Below, one piece after another: positions 37,386 through 46,577 of a stretch of DNA of 64,000 nt. Source of the stretch: Bacteroidia bacterium (GTDB lineage Bacteria; Bacteroidota; Bacteroidia; J057; JAIXKT01); NCBI GenBank assembly GCA_026932145.1, contig JAIXKT010000021.1:124001-188000 (forward strand), given 5' to 3'. The notes under the pieces are model-generated. The model was not told where the DNA came from and did not search any database. It saw only the letters and a program-made list of their open reading frames with translations. Numbering within the stretch: the first letter of the stretch is position 1; each line of letters begins with the position of its first letter. The translations under genes were made by a program, and so were the position numbers.

Positions 37386-38978
37386 TTACTCTTTGTCCAA
37401 AGAAATACGAATTTCTACCCGACGGTTAGTTGCTTGTACGGCTTTCATTTTATTGACTGACAATGGTTTGGATTTTCCAAATGATTGTGTTTTAATTTTA
37501 TTGGCTGGAATACCATAAACATCAGTTAAGATTTTAGCTACTGCGTCTGCTCTGATTTGAGATAATTTTTGGTTTGTAGCTTCTGAGCCTACAATATCAG
37601 TATGGCCGGATAAATTTACTCTAAGCTCCGGAGTTGTTTTCAATAGGTTTGCTACTTCGGCAATCTGTGGGTAAAAATCACCTTTAACAGTATAGTCATT
37701 AAAGTCAAAATAAACTACATTTAAGAAAAGATTACTACCGGAATATTTGTTGATAACGGTTGTATTGTTGTTACCTGCATTATTTGCTGTTGGGGTTGTG
37801 CCGGTTACGCTTTGTCCTTTGAAATTAACAATTGCATTGGGGGGTGAATTAGGCTCTTGGTCTCTATGGTCTGGCACTCCGTCTCCGTCAGAATCTTTGG
37901 TAGAGACTCCATATTTATCTACCGGGTCGCCTTTTGGGGTAGTTAAATCCATATCATAAGCATCATTTACGCCGTCTCCGTCAACATCAACTGGAACACC
38001 GCGTGGCCCAACAATAGTACCGGGAGGGGTGTTGTTGTCTTGGTCTAAATAATCTGGAACGCCATCTTTGTCTTTATCTTTACGCATATTTGCGATGGTT
38101 GCCTCCATACTATTAACCTTGTCGTTATTATCTGCAAACGGATGAACTCTATCAATATTTTGGTCACCTCTACCAAAATAGTAGGTATAATTTAAATTAA
38201 GATATGAATAACTATCATTACCAGATCCTTTTGCTTCGTAGCCGTCTATTTTGTCTGTAATTGCAGGGCGATACGAAAACTCTAACCCTATATCAGATTT
38301 CATGCTTACCGGATATTTGATTCCTAAGCCGATAGGAAGAATTGGGCGAATATAGCTCCCATAACTGAGCAGTAAAGAGTCATTAGAAACTTTCCGATAC
38401 TTCCCTGAAAAACCAATAGTACCAACACCTAATGTTGCGTAAATCAATGCTTTTCTGTTTTTGTACTCTTTGTTGGGATTAAAATGGATGTTACTTAAAT
38501 AAATAACCCCATTTAGAGAGGCATCCCAAAAATTAGCTAAGAAATAGTGGCGTGTTTTTGGGGTTTTAGATACTGTAATAGTTCCCGATAGCCTACCGTA
38601 AGTTCCGGATAATCTTACGCCAAACATAGAAGAAATATTTTTTTGAACCATTGCTCCCGCTCCCCATTGAAACTCAGATTTCGACTTAGTATCTTCTTTA
38701 CTGAAGAAAGGTGGAATTTGCCCAAAGTCATAGTTCCGAATATCTCCCCAAAAGTTCGTAACTCCTCCATGAATCCCGATTAACCAAGTATTGTAAGTAA
38801 CAGGGGGGCTATTTACGGCAGGGCTGGCAGCCTTAGAATCTTTTTGGTTAGCAGTAGTAGTGGGTGTTTTTTTGTCTTTTTCCGCATTATTAGCTGGTGA
38901 TTGCGCAATAAGATTGCCCCCGAAAACCAAAAAAACCGCTAACAAAAATTTATAGATAAGCGTATTAGGTGATAACAT
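37386..38978 (-). CDS. OmpA family outer-membrane protein with calcium-binding thrombospondin type 3 repeats
   Basis: Protein of 530 residues. The signal peptide ends GGNLIAQ, followed by a Thr/Ala/Lys/Pro-rich linker. The N-terminal half is a beta-barrel of the PorT/opacity type (TWLIGIHGGVTNFWGDIRNYDFG, WGAGAMVQKN, LGFEFSYRP-like strands). Calcium-binding TSP3-type repeats come next (DKDGVPDYLDQD, DVDGDGVNDAYDMD, DSDGDGVPDHRDQ), and then an OmpA domain with SGHTDIVGSEATNQKLSQIRADAV and the closing NRRVEIRI. This is an abundant envelope-anchor architecture in Bacteroidota. It has its own promoter and terminator. Confidence 0.93.
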   Translation of the reverse strand: MLSPNTLIYKFLLAVFLVFGGNLIAQSPANNAEKDKKTPTTTANQKDSKAASPAVNSPPVTYNTWLIGIHGGVTNFWGDIRNYDFGQIPPFFSKEDTKSKSEFQWGAGAMVQKNISSMFGVRLSGTYGRLSGTITVSKTPKTRHYFLANFWDASLNGVIYLSNIHFNPNKEYKNRKALIYATLGVGTIGFSGKYRKVSNDSLLLSYGSYIRPILPIGLGIKYPVSMKSDIGLEFSYRPAITDKIDGYEAKGSGNDSYSYLNLNYTYYFGRGDQNIDRVHPFADNNDKVNSMEATIANMRKDKDKDGVPDYLDQDNNTPPGTIVGPRGVPVDVDGDGVNDAYDMDLTTPKGDPVDKYGVSTKDSDGDGVPDHRDQEPNSPPNAIVNFKGQSVTGTTPTANNAGNNNTTVINKYSGSNLFLNVVYFDFNDYTVKGDFYPQIAEVANLLKTTPELRVNLSGHTDIVGSEATNQKLSQIRADAVAKILTDVYGIPANKIKTQSFGKSKPLSVNKMKAVQATNRRVEIRISLDKE

Positions 38979-39025
38979 ATTTTAAGTTTAATGGATTACG
39001 TATTCTTAGGTTTCTCAATTGCCCG

Positions 39026-39033
39026 CAAAATTA
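39026..39033 (-). promoter_or_regulatory. -7 box of the OmpA porin gene
   Basis: TAATTTTG on the minus strand followed by CGGGC, 47 bases before the ATG at 38978. The 336-base gap 38979-39314 between divergent genes holds this box and the one at 39265-39272; the rest is AT-rich with nothing else recognisable. Confidence 0.55.
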
Positions 39034-39264
39034 GTAATAATGTGCATACTTCATCACTGAATATTTTAGTCTTGAGTGCCAAATTATTTTTTTTTTGATT
39101 TTTATAGATAATGATTTGTTTTTTTAACCCAAAAACTAATTAAAAATCAAATAATGAAGATAACAATTAAACCTTATTATAGTTTTTGATTTTTAAATAA
39201 TCTAATTAACAACGGATTAGAATAAGTTTTCAATTACTTTATATGTTTTTTCAACAGAAAAAAC

Positions 39265-39272
39265 TAATTTTG
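39265..39272 (+). promoter_or_regulatory. -7 box of the Ig-like lipoprotein gene
   Basis: TAATTTTG, 42 bases before the ATG at 39315. It lies inside the longer frame from 39243, supporting the later start. Confidence 0.55.
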
Positions 39273-39314
39273 GCATTAATATTGATAATTGAGAAATACT
39301 TTTTTTTAAACTAT

Positions 39315-40823
39315 ATGCAAAAAGGAATAACTTTTCATCGGTTATGGCACTTTTTAGTGCTGGCTTCGTTTGTATTCGGAGCAACGTTAGTGGGCTGTAA
39401 AAAAGACAATGACAACCCAAATGGTGGTTCTTCACAAGGGAAAGGAAAATATCTTTTACAGATTGAGAATGGTGCTAAAACTATCCTTCCTGACCAGTCA
39501 TTTACCTACACTGCTCGCGTAATTAACGAAAGCGGCGTATCTTCGGCAGCAACAAGTGTTACGTGGAGTTCAAGCACTACCAGTGTGGCTGATATTTCAG
39601 CTTCGGGGGTAGTAACGGCAAAAGGTATTGGCCAAACAACTATCACAGCAAAGGTAAATTTAGAGGGGCGTGAATATACTGCTTCTGTACCACTACAAAT
39701 TGCCGGAACACCGCTATTTACCGTTGGACCCGCAGCTATTTTGTGCGATCCCGGTTTTGAACTGCAATTTGAATCTTTCTTATACACCGGAACCGGCCCC
39801 TTAGCATCCAATAAATTCACCTACTCTATAGATAAATCATCAGTAGCTACGGTTTCTGCTTCAGGAGCATTCAAGGCGGTAGCTCCCGGAACAGCTACAA
39901 TTACTGTTAAAGCTCAATATGACGGAGACCCAGTAGTATTAGTACCAGTGCTTGTGGTAGGCGTTCCAGAAGTAACTCTTCCAGTAGTGAGGGTTCAAGT
40001 AACTCCCGGAAGCGCATCTGCCTTTAAAGGAGATACAAAACAATTTACAGCAAAAGCATTTAATGGTAACAATCAACAAGTTACAGAAACATTTACATGG
40101 AAAACGACCAATAGCTCTGTAGCTACCATAGATCCAAACGGCCTTGTTACTTGTGTGGGAATGGGAGAAGTTACCATTCAGGCTATTGCCAAAGGGGTGA
40201 TAGGAGAAGCTTATTTAGAAGTATATCCAGATACAATGGTTGTTATAGAGCCATTTTATGCCTCAGTAGCTCCCGGAAAAACCAAACAATTCACAGCTAA
40301 AGTTTATAACGCCAAAACAAATACAGTTCTTTCCGGAGTACCCCTAACATGGGAATTACCTACTTTCCCTGCCGGCTTTGACATACTTAATATCGGAACG
40401 GTTTCTTCTACCGGCTTAGTTACTGTAAAAACAGATGCTATACAAGGAAACGCTTCTACCGTAGTTTGCTACGTAACAGGCAAAGAATACACTGCGGGAG
40501 GTGCAATGGTTATGGTTGGCGTTCAGGCTGGTGATGATTGCGGTAGCGGCAATCCGGCTGTTGCCTCAATAACAGTAGCCGAAGGAAACACAATCAACCT
40601 AAGTGTAACTTCTAACCCCTCAAAACAATTGACTGTTGCAGCCTTAGACGCACTTGGCAACCCAGTAACGAATCCAGAACTGCGCTATAGCTCTGATAAC
40701 GCAGTTACTTGTACTGTAGATAGCAACGGATTTATAGCCGCTGCTGCACCCGGAACAGCTATCATCACAATATGCTCCGGTAATTACGCCCAAAAACAAA
40801 TTACAGTAAATGTAAGTTTCTAA
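39315..40823 (+). CDS. Lipoprotein with multiple bacterial Ig-like (BIG2) domains
   Basis: Surface-type protein of 502 residues. The lipoprotein signal ends at Cys in LVGCKK (about residue 28). At least four BIG2 repeats follow, each with a pattern like VTWSSSTTSVADISASGVVTAKGIGQTTITA, SSVATVSASGAFKAVAPGTATITV, FTWKTTNSSVATIDPNGLVTCVGMGEVTI and AVTCTVDSNGFIAAAAPGTAIITI. Such repeats build extended adhesin or S-layer-like stalks. No enzymatic domain is evident. It is a single-gene unit, closed by a strong terminator. Confidence 0.9.
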   Translation: MQKGITFHRLWHFLVLASFVFGATLVGCKKDNDNPNGGSSQGKGKYLLQIENGAKTILPDQSFTYTARVINESGVSSAATSVTWSSSTTSVADISASGVVTAKGIGQTTITAKVNLEGREYTASVPLQIAGTPLFTVGPAAILCDPGFELQFESFLYTGTGPLASNKFTYSIDKSSVATVSASGAFKAVAPGTATITVKAQYDGDPVVLVPVLVVGVPEVTLPVVRVQVTPGSASAFKGDTKQFTAKAFNGNNQQVTETFTWKTTNSSVATIDPNGLVTCVGMGEVTIQAIAKGVIGEAYLEVYPDTMVVIEPFYASVAPGKTKQFTAKVYNAKTNTVLSGVPLTWELPTFPAGFDILNIGTVSSTGLVTVKTDAIQGNASTVVCYVTGKEYTAGGAMVMVGVQAGDDCGSGNPAVASITVAEGNTINLSVTSNPSKQLTVAALDALGNPVTNPELRYSSDNAVTCTVDSNGFIAAAAPGTAIITICSGNYAQKQITVNVSF

Positions 40824-40841
40824 AAAACACAGTAACCCTAT

Positions 40842-40883
40842 ACTTAAAAAGGCCATCCCGTTTTCTGGATGGCCTTTTTAAGT
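40842..40883 (+). terminator. Intrinsic terminator of the Ig-like lipoprotein gene
   Basis: Perfect 17-base stem (40842-40858 with 40867-40883), 8-base loop, GC-rich core GGCCATCC and a T-run in the 3' arm. It lies 18 bases past the stop. Confidence 0.9.
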
Positions 40884-41023
40884 AATTCAATTTGATAATA
40901 AAACTACTGATTTGAATAATTTGAAGGCTTGATATTGCGAAATACACAATCATATAGGTATAAACAACCAGATTTATTCCGAAAATTTTTAGTGCAAAAA
41001 CATTAAAGTTAATTAAAACCGCT

Positions 41024-41031
41024 TAATTTTG
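41024..41031 (+). promoter_or_regulatory. -7 box abutting the maeB start
   Basis: TAATTTTG matches TAnnTTTG, with 6 bases to the ATG at 41038. The transcript would be leaderless or have a leader of 1-2 bases. Confidence 0.6.
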
Positions 41032-41037
41032 TCAGTT

Positions 41038-43308
41038 ATGAATATTCGCAAAGAGGATGCATTGGCATACCACCAAGGAGATAAAAACGGAAAAATAGAA
41101 ATTATTCCTTCAAAACCAGTTTCTTCGATTCGGGATTTATCATTAGCATATTCACCCGGGGTAGCTTATCCTTGCTTAGAAATTGCCGAAGACGTTTCTA
41201 AGGTTTATGACTACACGGCAAAAGGAAATATTGTTGCTGTTATCAGTAACGGAACTGCCGTTTTAGGTTTAGGAAACATTGGTCCGGAAGCCGCCAAACC
41301 GGTTATGGAAGGAAAAGCCGTCCTCCTAAAAAAATATGCAGATATTGACGGTTTAGATATAGAGATAAACGCCACTGACCCCGAAGAACTTATCCGCATA
41401 ATAGCCAGCTTAGAGCCTTCTTTTGGAGCCATTAACCTTGAGGACATTAAATCTCCTGAGTGTTTTATCATCGAGAAAAAACTGAAAGAGATACTACGCA
41501 TACCGGTTATGCACGATGATCAACACGGTACAGCGATTATTTCCGGTGCAGCATTGATAAATGCGTTAGAAATAGCCCAAAAAGACATCAGCCAGATTCA
41601 AATGGTTGTTAGCGGAGCAGGAGCCGCAGCTATTGCGTGTGCTAACTTTTATGTCTCATTAGGGGTCTCAAAGCAAAATATTGTGATGGTAGATAAAACC
41701 GGCGTAATCCATAAAAGCCGCCCAAACCTTGACTCCGTAAAATCTCTGTATGCTACTGACCGTACCGAAATAACCACATTAGCAGAAGCTATGAAAAATG
41801 CCGATGTCTTTGTGGGGCTATCTTCTGCTAATTTAGTTACACCGGAAATGCTACTATCCATGAGCAAAAACCCAATTGTTTTTGCCTTAGCTAACCCAGA
41901 TCCCGAAATTGCCTATCCTGTAGCTATGGAAACCCGTAACGACATCATCATGGCTACCGGACGCTCAGATTATCCAAATCAGGTAAACAATGTATTGGGT
42001 TTTCCCTACATATTTCGAGGTGCATTAGACGTTAGGGCTACTGCCATTAACGAAGAAATGAAAATGGCTGCCGCACGAGCCATCGCTGCATTAGCCCATG
42101 AACCCGTCCCTGAATCCATATCCAGCATTTACAATAAACATAGCTTAGTTTTTGGCTCGGAATATCTTATTCCCAAACCAATGGATACCCGTTTACTCTG
42201 GGCAGTATCTTCGGCTGTGGCTAAAGCTGCTATAAAAACAAATGTTGCCTCAAAACCCATCGAAAATTGGGAAAACTATAAAGAACAATTAGAAGGCAGG
42301 CTCGGGCTGAACAAAGGCTTTATCCGCTCAATTGTACTGAAAGCACAGCAAACCCCCAAAAGAATCATTCTGCCGGAAGCAGATTCTTACAAAATACTAA
42401 AAGCAGCTCAAATAGCTATTGATGAAGGAGTTGCACAGCCTATTTTGATTGGAAATAAGGCTAAAATCCGCGCAAAAATACAAGAATTTGAAATTGACCT
42501 CGCTGACGTAGAAATTATTGACCCAGAGCCAGCCCATGAGCAAAGGGAATATTTTGCAAATCTATATTTTGAAAAAAGACAGCGAAGAGGAATTCGGCTT
42601 ATTGAAGCCCGAAACCTGATGCAAAATCCAGATTATTTTGGCCTCATGATGGTCGAAACCGGAATGGCCGATGCATTAATAACCGGCCTGAACAACAGCT
42701 ATCCGGTAGCAATACGCCCGGCATTAGAAGTCATTGGAAAAGAACCTCTTGTAAAAACATTGGCTGGCTTGTATGTTCTCAATACCAAACGAGGTCTTTT
42801 CTTCTTTGCCGACACCACCTTTAATAAGCAACCAACTGCAGACCAATTAGTTGAAATCACGGAGCTTACTGTAAGAGCAGTTCGTTTCTTCAACGCCCAG
42901 CCCCGTGTAGCACTGCTTTCTTATTCTAATTTTGGCAGCAATAGAGATTCTACGTCCGAAAAAATCCAGCAGGCAACCCAAATCTTAAAACAAAGACACC
43001 CTAAGCTAATCTTAGACGGTGAAATCCAAGCTAACTTCGCCTTACGGACAGATTTATTGCAGGAATTTTTTCCGTTTTCAGAACTGGCAGCTACCGGAGC
43101 CAATACGTTTATATTCCCAGATTTAACTTCTGCAAATATTGCCTATAAACTAATTCAAGAAATTGGAGGCATTGAAGCAATAGGGCCGGTTCTATTGGGG
43201 CTAAACAAGCCAGTACATATTTTACAAATGGGAAGTTCTATCCGTGAAATTGTCAATATGATTTCAATAGCTGTGGTGGATGCCCAATCTAAAAATGAAT
43301 TCTTTTGA
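41038..43308 (+). CDS. maeB: NADP-dependent malic enzyme with phosphotransacetylase-like domain
   Basis: Converts malate to pyruvate and CO2 with reduction of NADP. The 756-residue protein has the MaeB two-part build. The malic enzyme domain covers residues 1-430, with SLAYSPGVAYPCLEI, KGNIVAVISNGTAVLGLGNIG, the metal-binding HDDQHGTAII, and the nucleotide fold VVSGAGAAAIACANFY. The C-terminal domain resembles phosphate acetyltransferase (RIILPEADSYKILKAAQIAIDEG) and is usually regulatory, binding acetyl-CoA. The ATG at 41038 is chosen over TTG at 41029, which lies inside the -7 box. Single-gene unit. Confidence 0.96.
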   Translation: MNIRKEDALAYHQGDKNGKIEIIPSKPVSSIRDLSLAYSPGVAYPCLEIAEDVSKVYDYTAKGNIVAVISNGTAVLGLGNIGPEAAKPVMEGKAVLLKKYADIDGLDIEINATDPEELIRIIASLEPSFGAINLEDIKSPECFIIEKKLKEILRIPVMHDDQHGTAIISGAALINALEIAQKDISQIQMVVSGAGAAAIACANFYVSLGVSKQNIVMVDKTGVIHKSRPNLDSVKSLYATDRTEITTLAEAMKNADVFVGLSSANLVTPEMLLSMSKNPIVFALANPDPEIAYPVAMETRNDIIMATGRSDYPNQVNNVLGFPYIFRGALDVRATAINEEMKMAAARAIAALAHEPVPESISSIYNKHSLVFGSEYLIPKPMDTRLLWAVSSAVAKAAIKTNVASKPIENWENYKEQLEGRLGLNKGFIRSIVLKAQQTPKRIILPEADSYKILKAAQIAIDEGVAQPILIGNKAKIRAKIQEFEIDLADVEIIDPEPAHEQREYFANLYFEKRQRRGIRLIEARNLMQNPDYFGLMMVETGMADALITGLNNSYPVAIRPALEVIGKEPLVKTLAGLYVLNTKRGLFFFADTTFNKQPTADQLVEITELTVRAVRFFNAQPRVALLSYSNFGSNRDSTSEKIQQATQILKQRHPKLILDGEIQANFALRTDLLQEFFPFSELAATGANTFIFPDLTSANIAYKLIQEIGGIEAIGPVLLGLNKPVHILQMGSSIREIVNMISIAVVDAQSKNEFF

Positions 43309-43333
43309 TAGAAGCAAAATCCTACGAATAGCT

Positions 43334-43365
43334 AAACGGTGAATTTTGATTAAAATTCACCGTTT
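43334..43365. terminator. Hairpin between convergent maeB and the AsnB-misnamed gene
   Basis: Perfect 14-base stem (43334-43347 with 43352-43365) and a 4-base loop, 25 bases after the maeB stop and 35 bases beyond the opposite stop. T-rich flanks allow use in both directions. Confidence 0.8.
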
Positions 43366-43400
43366 GTATTTTATGGTTTTCAGTAAATATCAAAATGGAT

Positions 43401-44660
43401 TTAGGTTTTTTGTTTTTTCTTTTTCGCAGCCGGAAAAAGGACGTTATTTAGGATAAGCCGGTATCCCGGAGAATTTTTATGGAGTGAAAGGTCGGTATGC
43501 TCATCCCCTACAAAATGCTGATAATCTTCGGGGTCATGCCCGCCATAAAACGTCCACATACCGCGTCCATAATTTCCGTGCATATATCTGGCTTCGCTAA
43601 ATGCCTTAAACTCACCCATTACCAAAACATCCGGCTTAATAAACTTTTTGTTAAATGCTGTGGTTTGCCCCATAAATCCTTTAACGGTGAGGTTATGGTT
43701 TTGGCAAAGCATCGTAGGAACCGGATCCCATTTAGCTGAAAATTCAAATAATGAGAAATAATCTATATCCTGAGGAACCATTCGGTAAGGAGAGGTATCT
43801 ATATTTGAATATTCATAGATGACTGGATTTTTTTCTAAGGTAAAGTTTTGGAAGGCAAACCCACGGGTAAAATCTAATTTGGATTGTGCATTGGGGTCTT
43901 GCGGGTCTCCGTCATACATTACATCGCAGATGTCTAAACCCTCTGCGCAGAGAGCAATATCATAAGAATCTGTTGCAGAGCACATTGCAAATAAAAAGCC
44001 ACCTTTTTCTACATAATCCCGAATTCTTTTTGCTACCGCTAATTTTAATTGAGATACTTTGGTATAGCCATATTTTTTAGCGATAGCTTCATTTTCCATC
44101 ACGTCATTTTGATACCATGCTTGTGTGTGAAAAGATGCCCAGAACTTTCCGTATTGTCCGGTAAAATCCTCATGATGAAGGTGTAACCAATCGTATTCGG
44201 CTAATTTTCCATCCATTACTTCTGCGTCATATACGATGTCATAAGGTATTTCGGCATAGGTAAGCACTAAGGTTACGGCATCATCCCAAGGTAGTTTGGA
44301 CTTTGGGGAATATACAGCTATCTTTGGGGTCTTCTCTAACTTCACGGCATCCATATTGTTATTCTCGGAAGCTATTAAAGAGAGAATTTGAGTGGATTTG
44401 GCATCTGGAATTCGATCATAGCTAATCCCTCGTATTGTTAGTTCATTTTCAAATACTTGGCTATATTTAAACATAAAACTTCCGCCGCGATAATTTAGTA
44501 GCCAATCTACTTCTATACCATGAGCGATAATCCAATAGGCAGCACCGTATGCTTTTAGGTGGTCTGTTTGCGTATTATCCATCGGAATAAGGATATAGTC
44601 AGCCCGCAAAATACCTGCATATAAGCCTACTATGAACGAACAAAAACGTAATAGCTTCAT
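43401..44660 (-). CDS. Conserved Bacteroidota exported protein (often misnamed asparagine synthetase B)
   Basis: Protein of 419 residues with a signal peptide (LLRFCSFIVGLYAGILRA). The mature part starts DYILIPMDNTQTDHLKAYGAAYW and contains KIAVYSPKSKLPWDDAVTLVLTYAEIPYDIVYD. From memory this matches a Bacteroidota family carried in databases as 'asparagine synthetase B'. The sequence has neither the N-terminal nucleophile Cys2 nor the SGGxDS ATP-pyrophosphatase motif of AsnB, and it is exported, so that name is wrong. Segments such as YVEKGGFLFAMCSATDSYDIALC and GRGMWTFYGGHDPEDYQHFVGD recall glutamine-amidotransferase-like (ThuA-type) folds. It starts on the stop of the DUF3108 gene (TGATG). 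Confidence 0.8.
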   Translation of the reverse strand: MKLLRFCSFIVGLYAGILRADYILIPMDNTQTDHLKAYGAAYWIIAHGIEVDWLLNYRGGSFMFKYSQVFENELTIRGISYDRIPDAKSTQILSLIASENNNMDAVKLEKTPKIAVYSPKSKLPWDDAVTLVLTYAEIPYDIVYDAEVMDGKLAEYDWLHLHHEDFTGQYGKFWASFHTQAWYQNDVMENEAIAKKYGYTKVSQLKLAVAKRIRDYVEKGGFLFAMCSATDSYDIALCAEGLDICDVMYDGDPQDPNAQSKLDFTRGFAFQNFTLEKNPVIYEYSNIDTSPYRMVPQDIDYFSLFEFSAKWDPVPTMLCQNHNLTVKGFMGQTTAFNKKFIKPDVLVMGEFKAFSEARYMHGNYGRGMWTFYGGHDPEDYQHFVGDEHTDLSLHKNSPGYRLILNNVLFPAAKKKKQKT

Positions 44661-45484
44661 CACTTAACTTTTGAGGTGAACGGGTTGCGTAAGTTAGAAT
44701 AGTTTTTTAGGTCTGCTTCTACTGAACCCACGATTACAGGGGATTTTACTTTTAGGGGGATTTTATTTTCATCATCGGAAACCCATATTTCCATAGTATT
44801 AGATTCTTTAAAAACGCGGCCTTCAACCAAGAGCGGTTGTAGTTTAATGGTGTTAAATACGGCATTTCCCAATTTAAGTTTTTCTTTTCCGATAACTTTT
44901 ACGCCTAAATCATAAATTTCGTCATCTAAGAATATAGGGATTTTGAAAACATCACCAGATAAAGCGTTTTCAAAATCTAAGCAACGTGCATAGTATAAGG
45001 CACTTAATACATCCTGAATATTTATGGGAATAGCGGTTGTTTTTCGGGTACTTTTGACTGTTTTGGTACTGAAATCGAAAGATACGGTATCACTAAATTT
45101 ATAGCCGCCTTCTTCTACTTTTCGGATATAGTAAAGCGGGAGGAGTGTTTGCTTATCTACATAAGTTGTATAGTAATCACGAACACGGAAGAACCAGTCA
45201 AAAGAAGAGGCAGACCGGCCACTTCCTAATAATTGGTAACATTCGCGTCCGTTATGCAGAATACTTTTTTTGTGTACTTCAAAACTTGCTTCTCCGGCAT
45301 TAAGCCAGCCATAATGAACTCGATAAGTAAGACGTTCTCCTTCTACAAAAGCATCCTGCCTGACTTTGCGGGAGGCGGAGTCAGGGCGGGTTTTTTCGGA
45401 TGGTTTGGCCAAAAGATTTAAGGTTGAAAATATAAACCCTGCCAAAAACAAGAGCTTAGTTATCTGCAACTTATGATTATTCAT
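44660..45484 (-). CDS. DUF3108 exported protein
   Basis: Protein of 274 residues with a signal peptide (KLLFLAGFIFSTLNLLAK). The DUF3108 hallmark is FVEGERLTYRVHYGWLNAGEASFEV, followed by beta strands such as YTTYVDKQTLLPLYYIRKVEEGGY and, near the end, NTMEIWVSDDENKIPLKVKS. The family is periplasmic with a fold related to lipoprotein-localisation beta-sheets; its function is unknown. The ATG at 45484 is chosen. Its TGA overlaps the ATG of the next gene by one base, so the two are coupled and probably act together. Confidence 0.85.
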   Translation of the reverse strand: MNNHKLQITKLLFLAGFIFSTLNLLAKPSEKTRPDSASRKVRQDAFVEGERLTYRVHYGWLNAGEASFEVHKKSILHNGRECYQLLGSGRSASSFDWFFRVRDYYTTYVDKQTLLPLYYIRKVEEGGYKFSDTVSFDFSTKTVKSTRKTTAIPINIQDVLSALYYARCLDFENALSGDVFKIPIFLDDEIYDLGVKVIGKEKLKLGNAVFNTIKLQPLLVEGRVFKESNTMEIWVSDDENKIPLKVKSPVIVGSVEADLKNYSNLRNPFTSKVK

Positions 45485-45535
45485 TTTGGGTTTAGTTGTG
45501 TAGATGTAGTGCAAATTTTATTCCAAGTTTAGGGG

Positions 45536-46519
45536 TTAAAGTTTAGCTGTTATGAGTGCATTTAGGATTTCGGAGCTTTCTCGGGAAATAGATTCTTTTT
45601 TGGCCAATTTTAGGGATTCTTTAATAGCTTCTGCGGCATCTTCGTAGCGTTGGTTTTGAAACAGCAAGAAGGCTTTGGTGTCATATTTTTCAGGGTCTGG
45701 TTCCATTCGGATGGCTTGGTTAATCCAGCGCATTGTTATTGGGGAAATCTGGTCGCTATTCATGTAAAAAAGCACAGACCAATGTAATTGGTCTGCGCTT
45801 AGTTTTTCACTTTCAAAAAGCGGGTTAATGATTTCCGTTAACTTCTCATATTGTCGCGAATTTCCGTAATAAGTTGCTTCTAATATCCATAGTTGGTTTG
45901 GAGGCAGCTGTTTTTGGCTTTCTGCCATCAGGGCATCAAAATCTACTTCATTCCAAAACTTACCATACTCGGCGGCTTTTAGCTTGGCAGACTTAGTTGC
46001 CGGATTCATCCCGATTTTGTCTTCAATAACGGGTGCTACTTTTTCTTTTAGTCGCTGATAATCTTCTAATCGTGAAGAAGATTTTCCTTTGGGTTTCATA
46101 TTTGGGAGATATTTTTCCAAAACCTGTAAAAAACCAGTTTTATCCAGCATACCAATTTCGCGCCCAATTTCGTTCCCTTCTGAGTCAAAGAAAACTACGG
46201 TTGGGTATGCTCTCACTCTGTATTTATTCTGAAGTCCGGGGCCTTCACCTTTCTCAGCATCTAACTTATAGGCTAACATATTCTTACTCACAAAGTTGCC
46301 TACATCTTCATCTTTGAAAGTGGTAGATGACATCATTTTGCAAGGGCCGCACCAAACCGCAAAAAAATCTACAAAAAAGCCTTTTTTGGCCTTTTTGGCT
46401 TCCGCAAGTAATTCGCTCCAAGAGCCTTGAAAAAAATGTATGCCCGGCTCTTTACTTTTCTGGGCAAAAACACTTACGGACATTAATAATGCTACGTAAA
46501 AAAGAATGATTCTTTTCAT
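45536..46519 (-). CDS. Periplasmic thioredoxin-fold protein with helical C-terminal domain
   Basis: Protein of 327 residues. The signal peptide ends SVSVFAQ. The thioredoxin domain (residues 25-145) has the active site WCGPC (Cys57, Cys60) and a cis-Pro in RAYPTVVFF. The C-terminal 150 residues are helical and TPR-like (NQLWILEATYYGNSRQYEKLTEII, then AFLLFQNQRYEDAAEAIKESLKLA). It likely reduces disulfides of exported proteins. The start at ATG 46519 is supported by a -7 box (46541-46548) inside the longer frame. Confidence 0.88.
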   Translation of the reverse strand: MKRIILFYVALLMSVSVFAQKSKEPGIHFFQGSWSELLAEAKKAKKGFFVDFFAVWCGPCKMMSSTTFKDEDVGNFVSKNMLAYKLDAEKGEGPGLQNKYRVRAYPTVVFFDSEGNEIGREIGMLDKTGFLQVLEKYLPNMKPKGKSSSRLEDYQRLKEKVAPVIEDKIGMNPATKSAKLKAAEYGKFWNEVDFDALMAESQKQLPPNQLWILEATYYGNSRQYEKLTEIINPLFESEKLSADQLHWSVLFYMNSDQISPITMRWINQAIRMEPDPEKYDTKAFLLFQNQRYEDAAEAIKESLKLAKKESISRESSEILNALITAKL

Positions 46520-46540
46520 AAATTCTAATAAAAAACAACC

Positions 46541-46548
46541 CAAAGATA
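46541..46548 (-). promoter_or_regulatory. -7 box of the thioredoxin-fold gene
   Basis: TATCTTTG on the minus strand followed by GGTT; 21 bases to the ATG at 46519. Confidence 0.55.
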
Positions 46549-46577
46549 GCAAATTTTAAGCCAAATATAAACAATAG

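Noticed and set aside
43401-44660. Asparagine synthetase B
   Set aside because: No Cys2 nucleophile, no SGGxDS motif, and a signal peptide is present.
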